64,000 bases of DNA, taken from NCBI GenBank assembly GCA_035690865.1, contig DASSKE010000002.1, positions 181,704-245,703 of the forward strand, in the 5' to 3' direction. Shown piece after piece: positions 34,301 to 42,362 of this stretch (position 1 is its first letter; each line of letters opens with the position of its first letter). The position numbers and the translations under genes were made by a program. The notes under the pieces are model-generated. The model saw only the letters and a program-made list of their open reading frames with translations, had not been told where the DNA came from and did no database searches. Source of the stretch: CAMLQK01 sp035690865 (GTDB lineage: Bacteria; Patescibacteriota; Saccharimonadia; Saccharimonadales; UBA4665).

Positions 34301-34938
34301 TGGCAAACGTACCAACCTTCACAAAGAGCGGTAGCAAGGCAGCAACAGCTGCTAAGCTCGATAGCTCGGTCTTTGGTGTTTTGCCAGAGAACCATGACTT
34401 GCTCAAGCTGGCTTACGTTGCCCACTTAGCTAACGGTCGTGAGAACCTCGCAGTTGTTAAGACTCGTGGCTTGGTAAGCGGTGGTGGTAAGAAGCCATGG
34501 AAACAAAAAGGTACCGGTCGCGCACGTTTCGGCTCTAGCCGTAACCCAATCTGGCGCGGTGGTGGTATCGTTTTTGGTCCTACCGGCGAAGAAAACTACA
34601 CCAAAAAGCTGCAAGTTGGCGCAAAGCGTAAGGCTATTCGTCAGGCATTGAGCCTTGCTGCAGAAGAAAGCCGCATCAAAGTAGTTGAAGAACTACACTT
34701 TACCGGCAAGGTAAAAGATGTGAACGACTTCTTGCAGAAGATTGAAGCTACTGGCCGCGTATTGCTCGTTGTTGACGCTAAGGACGAGAAAACTGAGCTC
34801 GCAACTCGCAATCTACAAAATGTTACTGTTGTACATGCCCAGTACCTCAACGTACGCAGCATTCTCGACAGTGACACCATTGTCATCAGCAAACCAGCTC
34901 TTGAGTTGGTGCATGAATGGCTCGGAGGTAAGAAGTAA
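34300..34938 (+). CDS. rplD: Ribosomal protein L4
   Basis: A 212-residue L4 that lines the exit tunnel. The tunnel loop is visible as TRGLVSGGGKKPWKQKGTGR with ARFGSSRNPIWRGGG. AAGGAGG at the end of rplC and the TAATG overlap couple the two. Known homologues repress their own operon, which fits the structured leader. Confidence 0.97.
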   Translation: MANVPTFTKSGSKAATAAKLDSSVFGVLPENHDLLKLAYVAHLANGRENLAVVKTRGLVSGGGKKPWKQKGTGRARFGSSRNPIWRGGGIVFGPTGEENYTKKLQVGAKRKAIRQALSLAAEESRIKVVEELHFTGKVKDVNDFLQKIEATGRVLLVVDAKDEKTELATRNLQNVTVVHAQYLNVRSILDSDTIVISKPALELVHEWLGGKK

Positions 34939-35276
34939 TGGATAAGCACATGATCCTCAAGCCTCGCTTGAGCGAAAAAACCTACGGCTTGAGCCTTGCT
35001 GGTAACGTGTACACCTTTGAGGTTCCTACTGACGCCAACAAGCACTCGGTTGCCCGCGCTGTCGCTAGCCAATTCGGTGTTACCGTTACTGACGTTACTA
35101 TCTTGAACGTCAAAGGTAAGACCAAGCGCACCGTTCGCAAGGGTGGTCGCCCGGTAAATGGCAAGCGTTCAGATGTTAAAAAAGCCTATGTAACCCTCAA
35201 AGAGGGAGATAAGCTTCCTATCTTCGACGTTCCTGAAGAAGAAACCAAGGCCGACAAGAAAAAGGAGACTAAGTAA
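34938..35276 (+). CDS. rplW: Ribosomal protein L23
   Basis: A 112-residue L23 at the tunnel exit, where trigger factor docks. LKPRLSEKTYGLSLAGNVYT and VTILNVKGKTKRTVRKGGR are typical. The C-terminus is extended by a charged tail (EEETKADKKKETK). GGAGG site; TAATG overlaps on both sides. Confidence 0.96.
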   Translation: MDKHMILKPRLSEKTYGLSLAGNVYTFEVPTDANKHSVARAVASQFGVTVTDVTILNVKGKTKRTVRKGGRPVNGKRSDVKKAYVTLKEGDKLPIFDVPEEETKADKKKETK

Positions 35277-36112
35277 TGGCGATTAAAGTATACAATCCCA
35301 CGACTCCTGGTCGGCGCGGTATGACCAGCCAAGACACGTCGCAAATCACCACCAAAAAGCCTTTGCGCTCACTGTTGGTTGCTAAGCGTCGCGGCAATGG
35401 CCGTAACAACCAGGGCCGCATTACCACCCGTCACCGTGGTGGTGGTGCCCGCAAGTTCTATCGCTTGGTAGACTTCAAGCTTGAGCCAGGTTTGACCGCC
35501 GTAATCGAGCACATCGAGTACGACCCAAACCGTTCGGCTCGCATTGCTCGTATCAAAGACAACCGTGGCGAATACCATTACATCCTGGCAAGCCAGGGTA
35601 TGCAGGTTGGCCAGACTATCGCTAGCGGCGAAGAAGCTCCTATCGAGAACGGCAACCGCCTTCCTCTTAAGAGTATCCCTGTTGGTAGTACCATTCACGC
35701 TATTGAACTTCAGCCGGGCCATGGTGCTCAGTTGGTTCGCTCAGCTGGTAACGGTGCTCAGCTTGCCGCTAAAGAGGGTGACTACGCACAGGTACGCCTT
35801 CCATCCGGTGAAGTTCGCTTGATCAGTATTGAATGTACTGCAAGTATTGGTGTTATCGGTAACGAACAACACCAGAACATCAAGGTTGGTAAGGCTGGCC
35901 GTTCACGCCACAAGGGTATCCGCCCAACAGTGCGTGGTGTTGTTATGAACGCCGCTGACCACCCACACGGTGGTGGTGACGGTGGTCGTCACCGTATGGC
36001 TAAGGCTCCTCGTACTCCTTGGGGTCAAAAGACACTTGGCTTTAAGACTCGTCGTCGCAAGTCAACCAATCAGTTTATCGTAAGAAGCCGTCACGCGGCC
36101 AAGAGAAAGTAA
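35276..36112 (+). CDS. rplB: Ribosomal protein L2
   Basis: A 278-residue L2 of standard length. GRITTRHRGGGARKFYRLVD, the central RSAGNGAQLAAKEGDYAQVRL-type segment and the C-terminal MNAADHPHGGGDGGRHRMAK (with the conserved histidine loop near the peptidyl transferase centre) are intact. AAGGAG site; overlaps rplW by one base. Confidence 0.98.
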   Translation: MAIKVYNPTTPGRRGMTSQDTSQITTKKPLRSLLVAKRRGNGRNNQGRITTRHRGGGARKFYRLVDFKLEPGLTAVIEHIEYDPNRSARIARIKDNRGEYHYILASQGMQVGQTIASGEEAPIENGNRLPLKSIPVGSTIHAIELQPGHGAQLVRSAGNGAQLAAKEGDYAQVRLPSGEVRLISIECTASIGVIGNEQHQNIKVGKAGRSRHKGIRPTVRGVVMNAADHPHGGGDGGRHRMAKAPRTPWGQKTLGFKTRRRKSTNQFIVRSRHAAKRK

Positions 36113-36125
36113 GGTAGGTTAAGAT

Positions 36126-36401
36126 ATGAGTCGTTCACTGAAGAAAGGGCCATTCATCGATCCTAAGCTCGCCAAGAAATTGACAGCTTTGGGCGCCGAA
36201 GACCGCACCATCGTCAAGACGTGGGCTCGTTCGAGCACAATCGCTCCTGAATTTGTTGGCCGCACTGTTGCTGTTCATAACGGTAAGGTGCACGTACCAG
36301 TTTTCATCACCGAAAACATGGTTGGTCACAAATTGGGCGAGTTCGCTCCAACCCGCAAGTTCCGCTCACACGGTGGTAAGTTAGCAAAGGGTAAAAGGTA
36401 G
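36126..36401 (+). CDS. rpsS: Ribosomal protein S19
   Basis: A 91-residue S19. MSRSLKKGPFIDPKLAKK, the TWARSSTIAPEFVG loop and NMVGHKLGEFAPTRKFRSHG identify it. It pairs with S13 in the 30S head. Only a weak AAGG-type site precedes the ATG. Confidence 0.97.
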   Translation: MSRSLKKGPFIDPKLAKKLTALGAEDRTIVKTWARSSTIAPEFVGRTVAVHNGKVHVPVFITENMVGHKLGEFAPTRKFRSHGGKLAKGKR

Positions 36402-36406
36402 TAATT

Positions 36407-36784
36407 ATGGCAGTTAAAGCAATCGCTAAAGGAGTTCGCATCAGCCCTCGTAAAGTAGGTGTTGTTGCTAGCTTGGTTCGCGGCCGCACTGTTGCCGACG
36501 CCTTGGTTATCCTTGAGCACACACCACGTCGTGCTGCATTGGCAGTAAAAAAGACCATTCAGAGCGCCCAGGCTAACGCCGAGCACAACCATGGTCTTAA
36601 GCCAGGCACACTTTCAATTGTTTCTATTACCGTAACTCCTGGCCCACGCCTTAAGCGTTTCCGCCCGGCAGCTCACGGTCGTGCATTACCTTTCATGCGT
36701 CGTACTTCACACATCACCGTTATGGTTGACGGCGAAGTTCGCGCTGTAAAGAAGCCAGCCGAAGCTAAGAAGGAGGCAAAATAA
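36407..36784 (+). CDS. rplV: Ribosomal protein L22
   Basis: A 125-residue L22. KGVRISPRKVGVVASLVRGR at the N-terminus and the tunnel hairpin GPRLKRFRPAAHGRALPFMR with RTSHITVMV at the end are typical. Short Lys/Ala-rich tail. TAATG overlap with rpsC. Confidence 0.97.
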   Translation: MAVKAIAKGVRISPRKVGVVASLVRGRTVADALVILEHTPRRAALAVKKTIQSAQANAEHNHGLKPGTLSIVSITVTPGPRLKRFRPAAHGRALPFMRRTSHITVMVDGEVRAVKKPAEAKKEAK

Positions 36785-37413
36785 TGGGACAAAAAGTTAA
36801 TCCAATTAGCATGCGCCTCCAGGTCAACAAGGACTGGCGCAGTAAGTGGTTCGTAGGTAAGCGCGAGTATGCTAAGTACTTGGCTGACGACCTTGCTGTT
36901 CGCCGCATGATCCAGAATAAGCTTGGTAACCGCGCTGCTATTAACAAAGTTGACATTGAGCGTTCGCCAAACCTCGTTACTGTTACTATCTCTACCGCTA
37001 AGGCTGGTGTAGTGATTGGCCGCGGTGGTTCTGGTGCGCAAGAGTTGAAGGCTTTGATCGAAAAGATCTACGGCATCCAGACTCGTGTTAACATCGAAGA
37101 AATTAAGAAGTCAGAATTGTACGCTAAGCTTGTTGCCGAAAACATCGCGCACCAGCTTGAGCGCCGCATGAACTTCCGCCGTGCTATCAAATCATCTGCC
37201 GCCAGCACAATGCGCGCAGGTGCAAAGGGTATTCGTATTGAGGTTGCCGGTCGTTTGAACGGCGCCGAAATGTCACGTCGCGAAAAAGAAGTTGCTGGTT
37301 CAGTGCCATTGCACACTCTTCGTGCTGACATCGACTACGCTTTGGTAGCTGCTCGTACCGCCACCGGTATTATCGGTGTTAAGGTATGGATCTACAAAGG
37401 GGAGGTAAGCTAG
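36784..37413 (+). CDS. rpsC: Ribosomal protein S3
   Basis: A 209-residue S3 at the mRNA entry. It starts MGQKVNPISMRLQVNKDWRS, has the KH-domain loop VVIGRGGSGAQELKALIEKI and the C-terminal GRLNGAEMSRREKEVAGSVP with DYALVAARTATGIIGVKVWI. Length is at the short end for S3 with no C-terminal extension. AAGGAGG site. Confidence 0.98.
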   Translation: MGQKVNPISMRLQVNKDWRSKWFVGKREYAKYLADDLAVRRMIQNKLGNRAAINKVDIERSPNLVTVTISTAKAGVVIGRGGSGAQELKALIEKIYGIQTRVNIEEIKKSELYAKLVAENIAHQLERRMNFRRAIKSSAASTMRAGAKGIRIEVAGRLNGAEMSRREKEVAGSVPLHTLRADIDYALVAARTATGIIGVKVWIYKGEVS

Positions 37414-37414
37414 T

Positions 37415-37828
37415 ATGTTGATTCCTAACCGTACTAAGTTCCGCAAAGTTCGCAAAGGTAAGATCCGCGGTGTTGCTACAAGTGGCAACTACATCGCTTT
37501 CGGCCAGTTTGCTTTGCAGGCTCAGGGTCATGAACGCATTACCTCTCGCCAGATCGAGTCTGCTCGTCAGGCTATGACCCGCTACATTAAGCGTGGTGGT
37601 AAGATCTGGATTCGCATCTTCCCACACACTCCTGTAACGCGCAAGCCTCAGGATGTAAAAATGGGTAGTGGTAAGGGTAGCCCTGAATTCTTCGTTGCCA
37701 AGGTTCGCCCTGGTACTATCCTGTTCGAAATGCAGGGTGTAAGCGAAGAGGTTGCCCGCGAAGCTATGCGCCTCGCAGCTCATAAACTCCCAGTTAAGAC
37801 TAAATTCTTGGTAAGGGAGGAGGCATAA
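37415..37828 (+). CDS. rplP: Ribosomal protein L16
   Basis: A 137-residue L16 that helps position tRNA on the 50S. MLIPNRTKFRKVRKGKIRG, RQIESARQAMTRYIKRGGKI and GSGKGSPEFFVAKVRPGTIL are hallmarks. Preceded by GGGGAGG; overlaps rpmC by one base. Confidence 0.97.
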   Translation: MLIPNRTKFRKVRKGKIRGVATSGNYIAFGQFALQAQGHERITSRQIESARQAMTRYIKRGGKIWIRIFPHTPVTRKPQDVKMGSGKGSPEFFVAKVRPGTILFEMQGVSEEVAREAMRLAAHKLPVKTKFLVREEA

Positions 37829-38028
37829 TGAAGCTTTCTGACATCCGCAAGCTGTCAACTGCTGATTTGACAGCCGAGAGTACAAAACTCCGCGAAGAAA
37901 TCGCTGAATTAAAACGCCGCATGGTACAAGGCGAAGTGCAGAACGTTCGCGTTGTTCGCGGCAAGCGTAAAGACTTGGCCCGCGTCCTGACCGTATTAGG
38001 CGAGCAACTCACGAAGGAGACAAAATAA
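37828..38028 (+). CDS. rpmC: Ribosomal protein L29
   Basis: A 66-residue helical hairpin protein, MKLSDIRKLSTADLTAES with LRREL-like LREEIAELKRRMVQGEVQNV. L29 lies beside L23 at the tunnel exit. GGGAGGAGG site and TAATG overlaps on both sides. Confidence 0.95.
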   Translation: MKLSDIRKLSTADLTAESTKLREEIAELKRRMVQGEVQNVRVVRGKRKDLARVLTVLGEQLTKETK

Positions 38029-38321
38029 TGGCCAAGACACTTACAGGTGTTGTGTCGAGCAACAAGGCTGACAAGACTATTGTCGTCAAAGTGCAGACAC
38101 GCAAGACCCATGCGCTGTACCGCAAACAGTACACCGTAACCAAGAAAGTTATGGCTCACGACGAAGAGAGCAAGGCTCAAGTTGGTGATAAAGTAGTTAT
38201 CGCTGAAACTCGCCCACGCAGTGCGCGCAAGCGCTTTGAGTTGGTGAAGATCGTTGAAACTGCCGCTATCCGCCACGAAGAGTCTGCAATCAAGTCAGAG
38301 TCTGAGGAGGAGCAAGCGTAA
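38028..38321 (+). CDS. rpsQ: Ribosomal protein S17
   Basis: A 97-residue S17. TLTGVVSSNKADKTIVVKVQ, then HALYRKQYTVTKKVMAHDEE and GDKVVIAETRPRSARKRFEL form the OB-fold. The acidic C-terminal tail (about 80-97) is longer than in most S17 proteins. AAGGAG site. Confidence 0.96.
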   Translation: MAKTLTGVVSSNKADKTIVVKVQTRKTHALYRKQYTVTKKVMAHDEESKAQVGDKVVIAETRPRSARKRFELVKIVETAAIRHEESAIKSESEEEQA

Positions 38322-38689
38322 TGATTCAGCAAGAATCCCGCCTTGTTGTCTGTGACAACAGTGGTGCCAAGGAAATTCTCTGCATCCGCGTACTTGGTGG
38401 TACCCGCCGCCGTTACGCTCGCGTTGGTGACATTATTGTTGCTACCGTAAAGCAGGCTTCTCCAAACGGTACCGTTAAGAAGAAGTCGGTTGTACGTGCT
38501 GTTGTTGTTCGAACAACTGAAAAGATCCGTCGTAAAGATGGTTCAACTATCAAGTTCGACGACAACGCTGCTGTTATCATCAACGATGATAAACTGCCTC
38601 GCGCAACTCGTATCTTCGGGCCAGTTCCACGTGAGCTTCGCGACCTTGGCTACGCCAAAATCATTAGCCTAGCACCGGAGGTACTCTAA
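38321..38689 (+). CDS. rplN: Ribosomal protein L14
   Basis: A 122-residue L14 of standard length. MIQQESRLVVCDNSGAKEIL, VRAVVVRTTEKIRRKDGSTI and GPVPRELRDLGYAKIISLAP identify it. It forms part of the subunit interface. GAGGAGG site, one-base overlaps on both sides. Confidence 0.98.
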   Translation: MIQQESRLVVCDNSGAKEILCIRVLGGTRRRYARVGDIIVATVKQASPNGTVKKKSVVRAVVVRTTEKIRRKDGSTIKFDDNAAVIINDDKLPRATRIFGPVPRELRDLGYAKIISLAPEVL

Positions 38690-39018
38690 TGGAACGCAAT
38701 TTTAAAATCCGTATTAAAAAAGGTGACACCGTTATTGTCCGCACTGGCAAGTACAAAGGCCAGACTGGTAAAGTAATCGCCACCCACCCACGCGATAACG
38801 CTGTGACCGTCGAAGGCATTAACATCGTAAAGAAGGCAATCAAGCCTAACCGCGCCAACCCACAAGGTGGCATCATCGAAGTTACTAAGCCAATTGACGT
38901 AAGCAAAGTAGCTATTGTTGACCCAAGCACCAAAAAAGCAAGCCGCATCGGCTACAGCTTTGACAAAGAAGGCAACAAAGTTCGTGTATTTAAGAGTAGT
39001 GGCAAGGAGATTAAGTAA
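38689..39018 (+). CDS. rplX: Ribosomal protein L24
   Basis: A 109-residue L24, an early assembly protein. The KOW motif is KKGDTVIVRTGKYKGQTGKV, followed by INIVKKAIKPNRANPQGGII. GGAGG site; TAATG overlaps. Confidence 0.96.
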   Translation: MERNFKIRIKKGDTVIVRTGKYKGQTGKVIATHPRDNAVTVEGINIVKKAIKPNRANPQGGIIEVTKPIDVSKVAIVDPSTKKASRIGYSFDKEGNKVRVFKSSGKEIK

Positions 39019-39596
39019 TGGCTGACAAGAAACAACCTGCTTCAACCGCTCGCTTGCGTGCTGCTTACAGCGAGAAGATCGCTGCTGAGCTACAGAAGGA
39101 ACTTGGCCTGGCTAATGCTCACCAAATTCCAAAGCTCGAAAAGATCACCATTAACGTTGGTCTTGGCCGCAACAAAGATGACAAAAAAGTTATCGAAGCT
39201 GCCACAAACACCTTGCGCAAGGTAACTGGTCAAGAACCAGTAGAAACTATTGCCAAGAAGTCTATCGCTGGATTCAAACTTCGTGAAGGCAACAAGATTG
39301 GCCTCAAGATTACGCTTCGTGGCGACAAGATGTACGAGTTCCTCGACCGCCTTGTCACTATCGTATTGCCTCGCTTGCGCGACTTCCACGGTGTATCCGT
39401 AAAAGCATTTGACCGCCAGGGTAACTATAGCCTTGGTCTTACCGATCAATCAGTCTTCCCAGAGTTGACCTTTGATGAAACAACAACGGCGCATGGCCTG
39501 CAAGCTGTGTTCACCATTAAGTGTCAGGAGCCAGCACATGCTCAAGCTCTGCTCACCAAGTTTGGTATGCCGTTTGAGAAAAAGGAGTCTAAATAA
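39018..39596 (+). CDS. rplE: Ribosomal protein L5
   Basis: A 192-residue 5S rRNA-binding L5. IPKLEKITINVGLGRNKDDK, GQEPVETIAKKSIAGFKLRE and the P-site loop region LTDQSVFPELTFDE are recognisable. The N-terminal start is slightly extended (MADKKQPAST). AAGGAG site. Confidence 0.97.
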   Translation: MADKKQPASTARLRAAYSEKIAAELQKELGLANAHQIPKLEKITINVGLGRNKDDKKVIEAATNTLRKVTGQEPVETIAKKSIAGFKLREGNKIGLKITLRGDKMYEFLDRLVTIVLPRLRDFHGVSVKAFDRQGNYSLGLTDQSVFPELTFDETTTAHGLQAVFTIKCQEPAHAQALLTKFGMPFEKKESK

Positions 39597-39865
39597 TGGC
39601 TAAGAAATCAATCATTGCCCGTGACTTGAAGCGCCAGAAGATGATCCAGAAGTACGCCGCAAAGCGTGCACAGCTCAAAGAGCTCGGTGACCAAGAAGGT
39701 TTGGCTAAGTTGCCTCGCAACTCAAGCCCAACCCGCTGGAAGAACCGCTGTGTTGAAACTGGTCGCCCACATGCTTACATGCGTCAATTCGGCCTCAGCC
39801 GTATCGCTTTTCGTGAACACGCCAGCAAAGGCGAAATTCCAGGCGTAACTAAGGCGAGTTGGTAG
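39596..39865 (+). CDS. rpsN: Ribosomal protein S14, zinc-free form
   Basis: An 89-residue S14 of the zinc-independent type: MAKKSIIARDLKRQKMIQKY and NSSPTRWKNRCVETGRPHAY with FGLSRIAFREHASKGEIPGV. Only one cysteine remains, whereas the zinc form has two CxxC pairs. It fits the general lack of zinc ligands in this ribosome and polymerase. Confidence 0.97.
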   Translation: MAKKSIIARDLKRQKMIQKYAAKRAQLKELGDQEGLAKLPRNSSPTRWKNRCVETGRPHAYMRQFGLSRIAFREHASKGEIPGVTKASW

Positions 39866-39886
39866 AAAGGAAAAGAGGAAAATAGT

Positions 39887-40282
39887 ATGGTTTCAACAGA
39901 CCCAATCGCTGACATGCTGACTCGTATCCGCAACGCAATTGCCGTACGCAAGCACGAAGTATCAATGCCTCACTCTAAGGTGAAGCAATCATTGGCCGAG
40001 CTTTTGAAGCAAAGCGGCTTCATCAAGGATGTTAAGGTAACTGATGGCACTATTGGTAAGAACCTGGTAGTTGTCATCAACGATGAGCACGAAAGCGCTC
40101 GTATTACCGAAATCGTCCGCCTCAGTAAGCCTGGTCGCCGTGCGTATGCCGGTAGCGCTGAAATCCCTGTGGTTAAGCGTGGCCGTGGTATCGTTGTGGT
40201 ATCAACCTCTAAGGGGATGATGACCGGCGACGACGCCAAGAAGCAAGGCGTAGGCGGCGAGCTTATCTGCCAGGTATATTAG
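39887..40282 (+). CDS. rpsH: Ribosomal protein S8
   Basis: A 131-residue S8. DPIADMLTRIRNAIAVRKHE at the N-terminus and RGIVVVSTSKGMMTGDDAKK with GGELICQVY at the end are typical. S8 binds helix 21 of 16S rRNA. Preceded by AGAGGA after a 21-base gap. Confidence 0.97.
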   Translation: MVSTDPIADMLTRIRNAIAVRKHEVSMPHSKVKQSLAELLKQSGFIKDVKVTDGTIGKNLVVVINDEHESARITEIVRLSKPGRRAYAGSAEIPVVKRGRGIVVVSTSKGMMTGDDAKKQGVGGELICQVY

Positions 40283-40306
40283 TAAAAGAATACATAAGGA
40301 AATCAC

Positions 40307-40846
40307 ATGAGTCGAGTAGGAAAACTGCCCATTCAAATTCCGTCCGGTGTGACAATCACTGTCGACCCTGATTTCGTGACAGTTGCTGGCCCTAAGGGCA
40401 CACTTAAGCAATTCACGATGCCAGGCATTACTGTTGCCGTAGAAGGTGACCAAGTGGTTGTGACTCGGGCTAACGACGAAGCTGAGCTTCGTGCCAAGCA
40501 CGGTTTGATGCGCGCTTTGGTTAACAACATGGTTACCGGTGTTAGCAAGGGCTTCAGCAAGAAGCTCGAGATTAACGGTGTCGGCTTCCGTGTTGCTTTG
40601 CAGGGTGCAAGCCTTAAGTTTAACCTGGGCTTTTCGCACGATGTTATCTTTAACATCCCAGAAGGCATCGAGGCTAAGGTAGAGCAAAACACCATCGTAA
40701 TTAGCGGTATCGACCGCCAACGCGTTGGTCAAGTTGCCGCCGAAATCCGTGCCCTTAAAAAGCCTGAACCATACAAGGGTAAAGGTATTAAGTACGCTGA
40801 TGAGAAGATTGTTCGCAAGAGCGGTAAATCAGGTAAGGACAAGTAG
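40307..40846 (+). CDS. rplF: Ribosomal protein L6
   Basis: A 179-residue L6 near the factor-binding site. MSRVGKLPIQIPSGVTITVD, NGVGFRVALQGASLKFNLGF and the C-terminal LKKPEPYKGKGIKYADEKIV are hallmarks. AAGGAA lies eight bases upstream of the ATG. Confidence 0.98.
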   Translation: MSRVGKLPIQIPSGVTITVDPDFVTVAGPKGTLKQFTMPGITVAVEGDQVVVTRANDEAELRAKHGLMRALVNNMVTGVSKGFSKKLEINGVGFRVALQGASLKFNLGFSHDVIFNIPEGIEAKVEQNTIVISGIDRQRVGQVAAEIRALKKPEPYKGKGIKYADEKIVRKSGKSGKDK

Positions 40847-40854
40847 GTAATAGT

Positions 40855-41211
40855 ATGGACAAACTTGCACATAAATTACAGAACCGTGCGCAGCGCGCTA
40901 GCCGCGTTCGTGCCAAAGTATCTGGCACACCTGAGCGCCCTCGCCTCAGTGTCTTTATCAGCAACCAGCACATTACTGCGCAGATCATTGACGATACCAC
41001 CCACAAGACGCTTGCTTACGCTTCTACTGTCGGCAAGAAGACTAAGGCTGGTACAATGACTGAGCGTGCCGCCCAAGTTGGCGAAGAAATTGCAAAGAAA
41101 GCAAAAGCTGCCAAAGTGACGGCTGTAGCGATGGATCGCGGTAGCAAGCTCTACCACGGCCGCATGCAGGCCCTAGCAGAAGCTGCACGTAAAGCAGGAT
41201 TGGAGTTCTAA
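40855..41211 (+). CDS. rplR: Ribosomal protein L18
   Basis: A 118-residue 5S rRNA-binding L18. RASRVRAKVSGTPERPRLSV, FISNQHITAQIIDDTTHKTL and MDRGSKLYHGRMQALAEAAR are typical. It overlaps nothing and is followed after one base by rpsE. Confidence 0.97.
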   Translation: MDKLAHKLQNRAQRASRVRAKVSGTPERPRLSVFISNQHITAQIIDDTTHKTLAYASTVGKKTKAGTMTERAAQVGEEIAKKAKAAKVTAVAMDRGSKLYHGRMQALAEAARKAGLEF

Positions 41212-41212
41212 T

Positions 41213-41791
41213 ATGGCTGAGAACACACAGACATCTCACGCTCAACATGGCCCACGCCGTGGCGGCAATCGTCGTCCTGAGGTGGCTCCAGAAGAAAAGC
41301 AATTTGATGAGCGCATTGTGCACATCGACCGCGTTGCCCGCGTTGTAAAGGGTGGCCGCCGGTTCCGTTTCCGCGCTTTGGTTGTTGTTGGTGACCACAA
41401 AGGTAAAGTAGGTATCGGCCTCGCCAAGGGTGCTGATGTTACAACTGCTGTCACCAAGGCCACTGAAGTTGCTAAGAAGCACATGGTTACTATTGCCTTG
41501 GCTAAGAGTACTGTCCCTCACGAAGCTGAAGCTAAAGTAGGTGGCGCACGTATCCTTATTAAGCCTGCTGCCCCTGGTACTGGTTTGATCGCTGGTGGTG
41601 TGGTGCGTACCGTACTTGAAGTTGCCGGTGTTGGCAATGCACTTTCTAAGTCACTCGGTTCAACTAACAAGGCAAACACTGCATACGCTGCAATTGCTGC
41701 TTTGCAAGCAATTGAACCTACAAGTAAGTGGGTCACCACTCCTAAGAAAACTGCTAAGCCGACAAAAGCGGCAGCAAAGACTGAGGCGTAA
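41213..41791 (+). CDS. rpsE: Ribosomal protein S5
   Basis: A 192-residue S5. It has an N-terminal extension of about 35 charged residues, then VHIDRVARVVKGGRRFRFRA, KGADVTTAVTKATEVAKKHM and LLRPAAPGTG-like ILIKPAAPGTGLIAGGVVRT. The gene normally next, rpmD (L30), is absent: five bases later rplO begins. Loss of L30 is a known trait of CPR bacteria. Confidence 0.97.
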   Translation: MAENTQTSHAQHGPRRGGNRRPEVAPEEKQFDERIVHIDRVARVVKGGRRFRFRALVVVGDHKGKVGIGLAKGADVTTAVTKATEVAKKHMVTIALAKSTVPHEAEAKVGGARILIKPAAPGTGLIAGGVVRTVLEVAGVGNALSKSLGSTNKANTAYAAIAALQAIEPTSKWVTTPKKTAKPTKAAAKTEA

Positions 41792-41796
41792 AGACT

Positions 41797-42273
41797 ATGA
41801 AATACAACGAATTACAAGCTGCAACTCCTAAAAAAGCGAAGCGTGTTGGTCGTGGTATCGCAGCCGGTCAGGGTAAAACCGCTGGTCGTGGTACTAAGGG
41901 TCAGATGTCACGTACCGGTGCAAAAAAGCGTCCAGGCTTTGAAGGTGGTCAGAACCCGCTCATGCAGCGTCTTCCAAAGATGCACGGTTTTCGTTCGCTT
42001 AAGCCAAAAGCTGAAACAGTATACACTGGCCAGCTCGATGCTTTTGCAGGCAAAACCGTAGATAGCTTTGCTCTCGCTGAGGCAGGTTTGGTGTCGAACC
42101 CATTTGTTCGCATCAAGCTTGTTGTAAACGGTGACATAACAAAGAAGGTTACCGTCAAGCTTCAGGGTGCTTCTGGCGCTGCAATTGAAGCAGTTCAGAA
42201 AGCTGGAGGCAGCTTTGAAAAGGTAGCGCGAGCTGCCCGTCCTGCCTCTACTCGTAAGCAAGACGATAAATAA
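41797..42273 (+). CDS. rplO: Ribosomal protein L15
   Basis: A 158-residue L15. KRVGRGIAAGQGKTAGRGTK, then RPGFEGGQNPLMQRLPKMHG and a C-terminal VKLQGASGAAIEAVQKAGGS identify it. A short Lys/Arg tail extends the end. No clear Shine-Dalgarno sequence is seen. Last gene before the hairpin and promoter of secY. Confidence 0.96.
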   Translation: MKYNELQAATPKKAKRVGRGIAAGQGKTAGRGTKGQMSRTGAKKRPGFEGGQNPLMQRLPKMHGFRSLKPKAETVYTGQLDAFAGKTVDSFALAEAGLVSNPFVRIKLVVNGDITKKVTVKLQGASGAAIEAVQKAGGSFEKVARAARPASTRKQDDK

Positions 42274-42279
42274 CCAAGA

Positions 42280-42320
42280 ACCAAAGATGAGAGCTGCTTC
42301 CATAGCGGCTCTCATTTGGT
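42280..42320 (+). repeat. Long hairpin between rplO and secY
   Basis: ACCAA, a two-base bulge, ATGAGAGCTGC, a seven-base loop, GCGGCTCTCAT, TTGGT. It ends one base before the -10 box of secY and has no T-run, so it may slow or partly end the rplC transcript. Confidence 0.6.
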
Positions 42321-42321
42321 G

Positions 42322-42327
42322 TATACT
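42322..42327 (+). promoter_or_regulatory. -10 box of secY
   Basis: TATACT 36 bases before the ATG; the -35 region overlaps the hairpin and is poor. The leader forms a small GGCTA/TAGCC hairpin and carries GAGAGG. Confidence 0.45.
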
Positions 42328-42362
42328 GTGGCTAGCAATATAGCCGAGAGGGTAATAAACAT

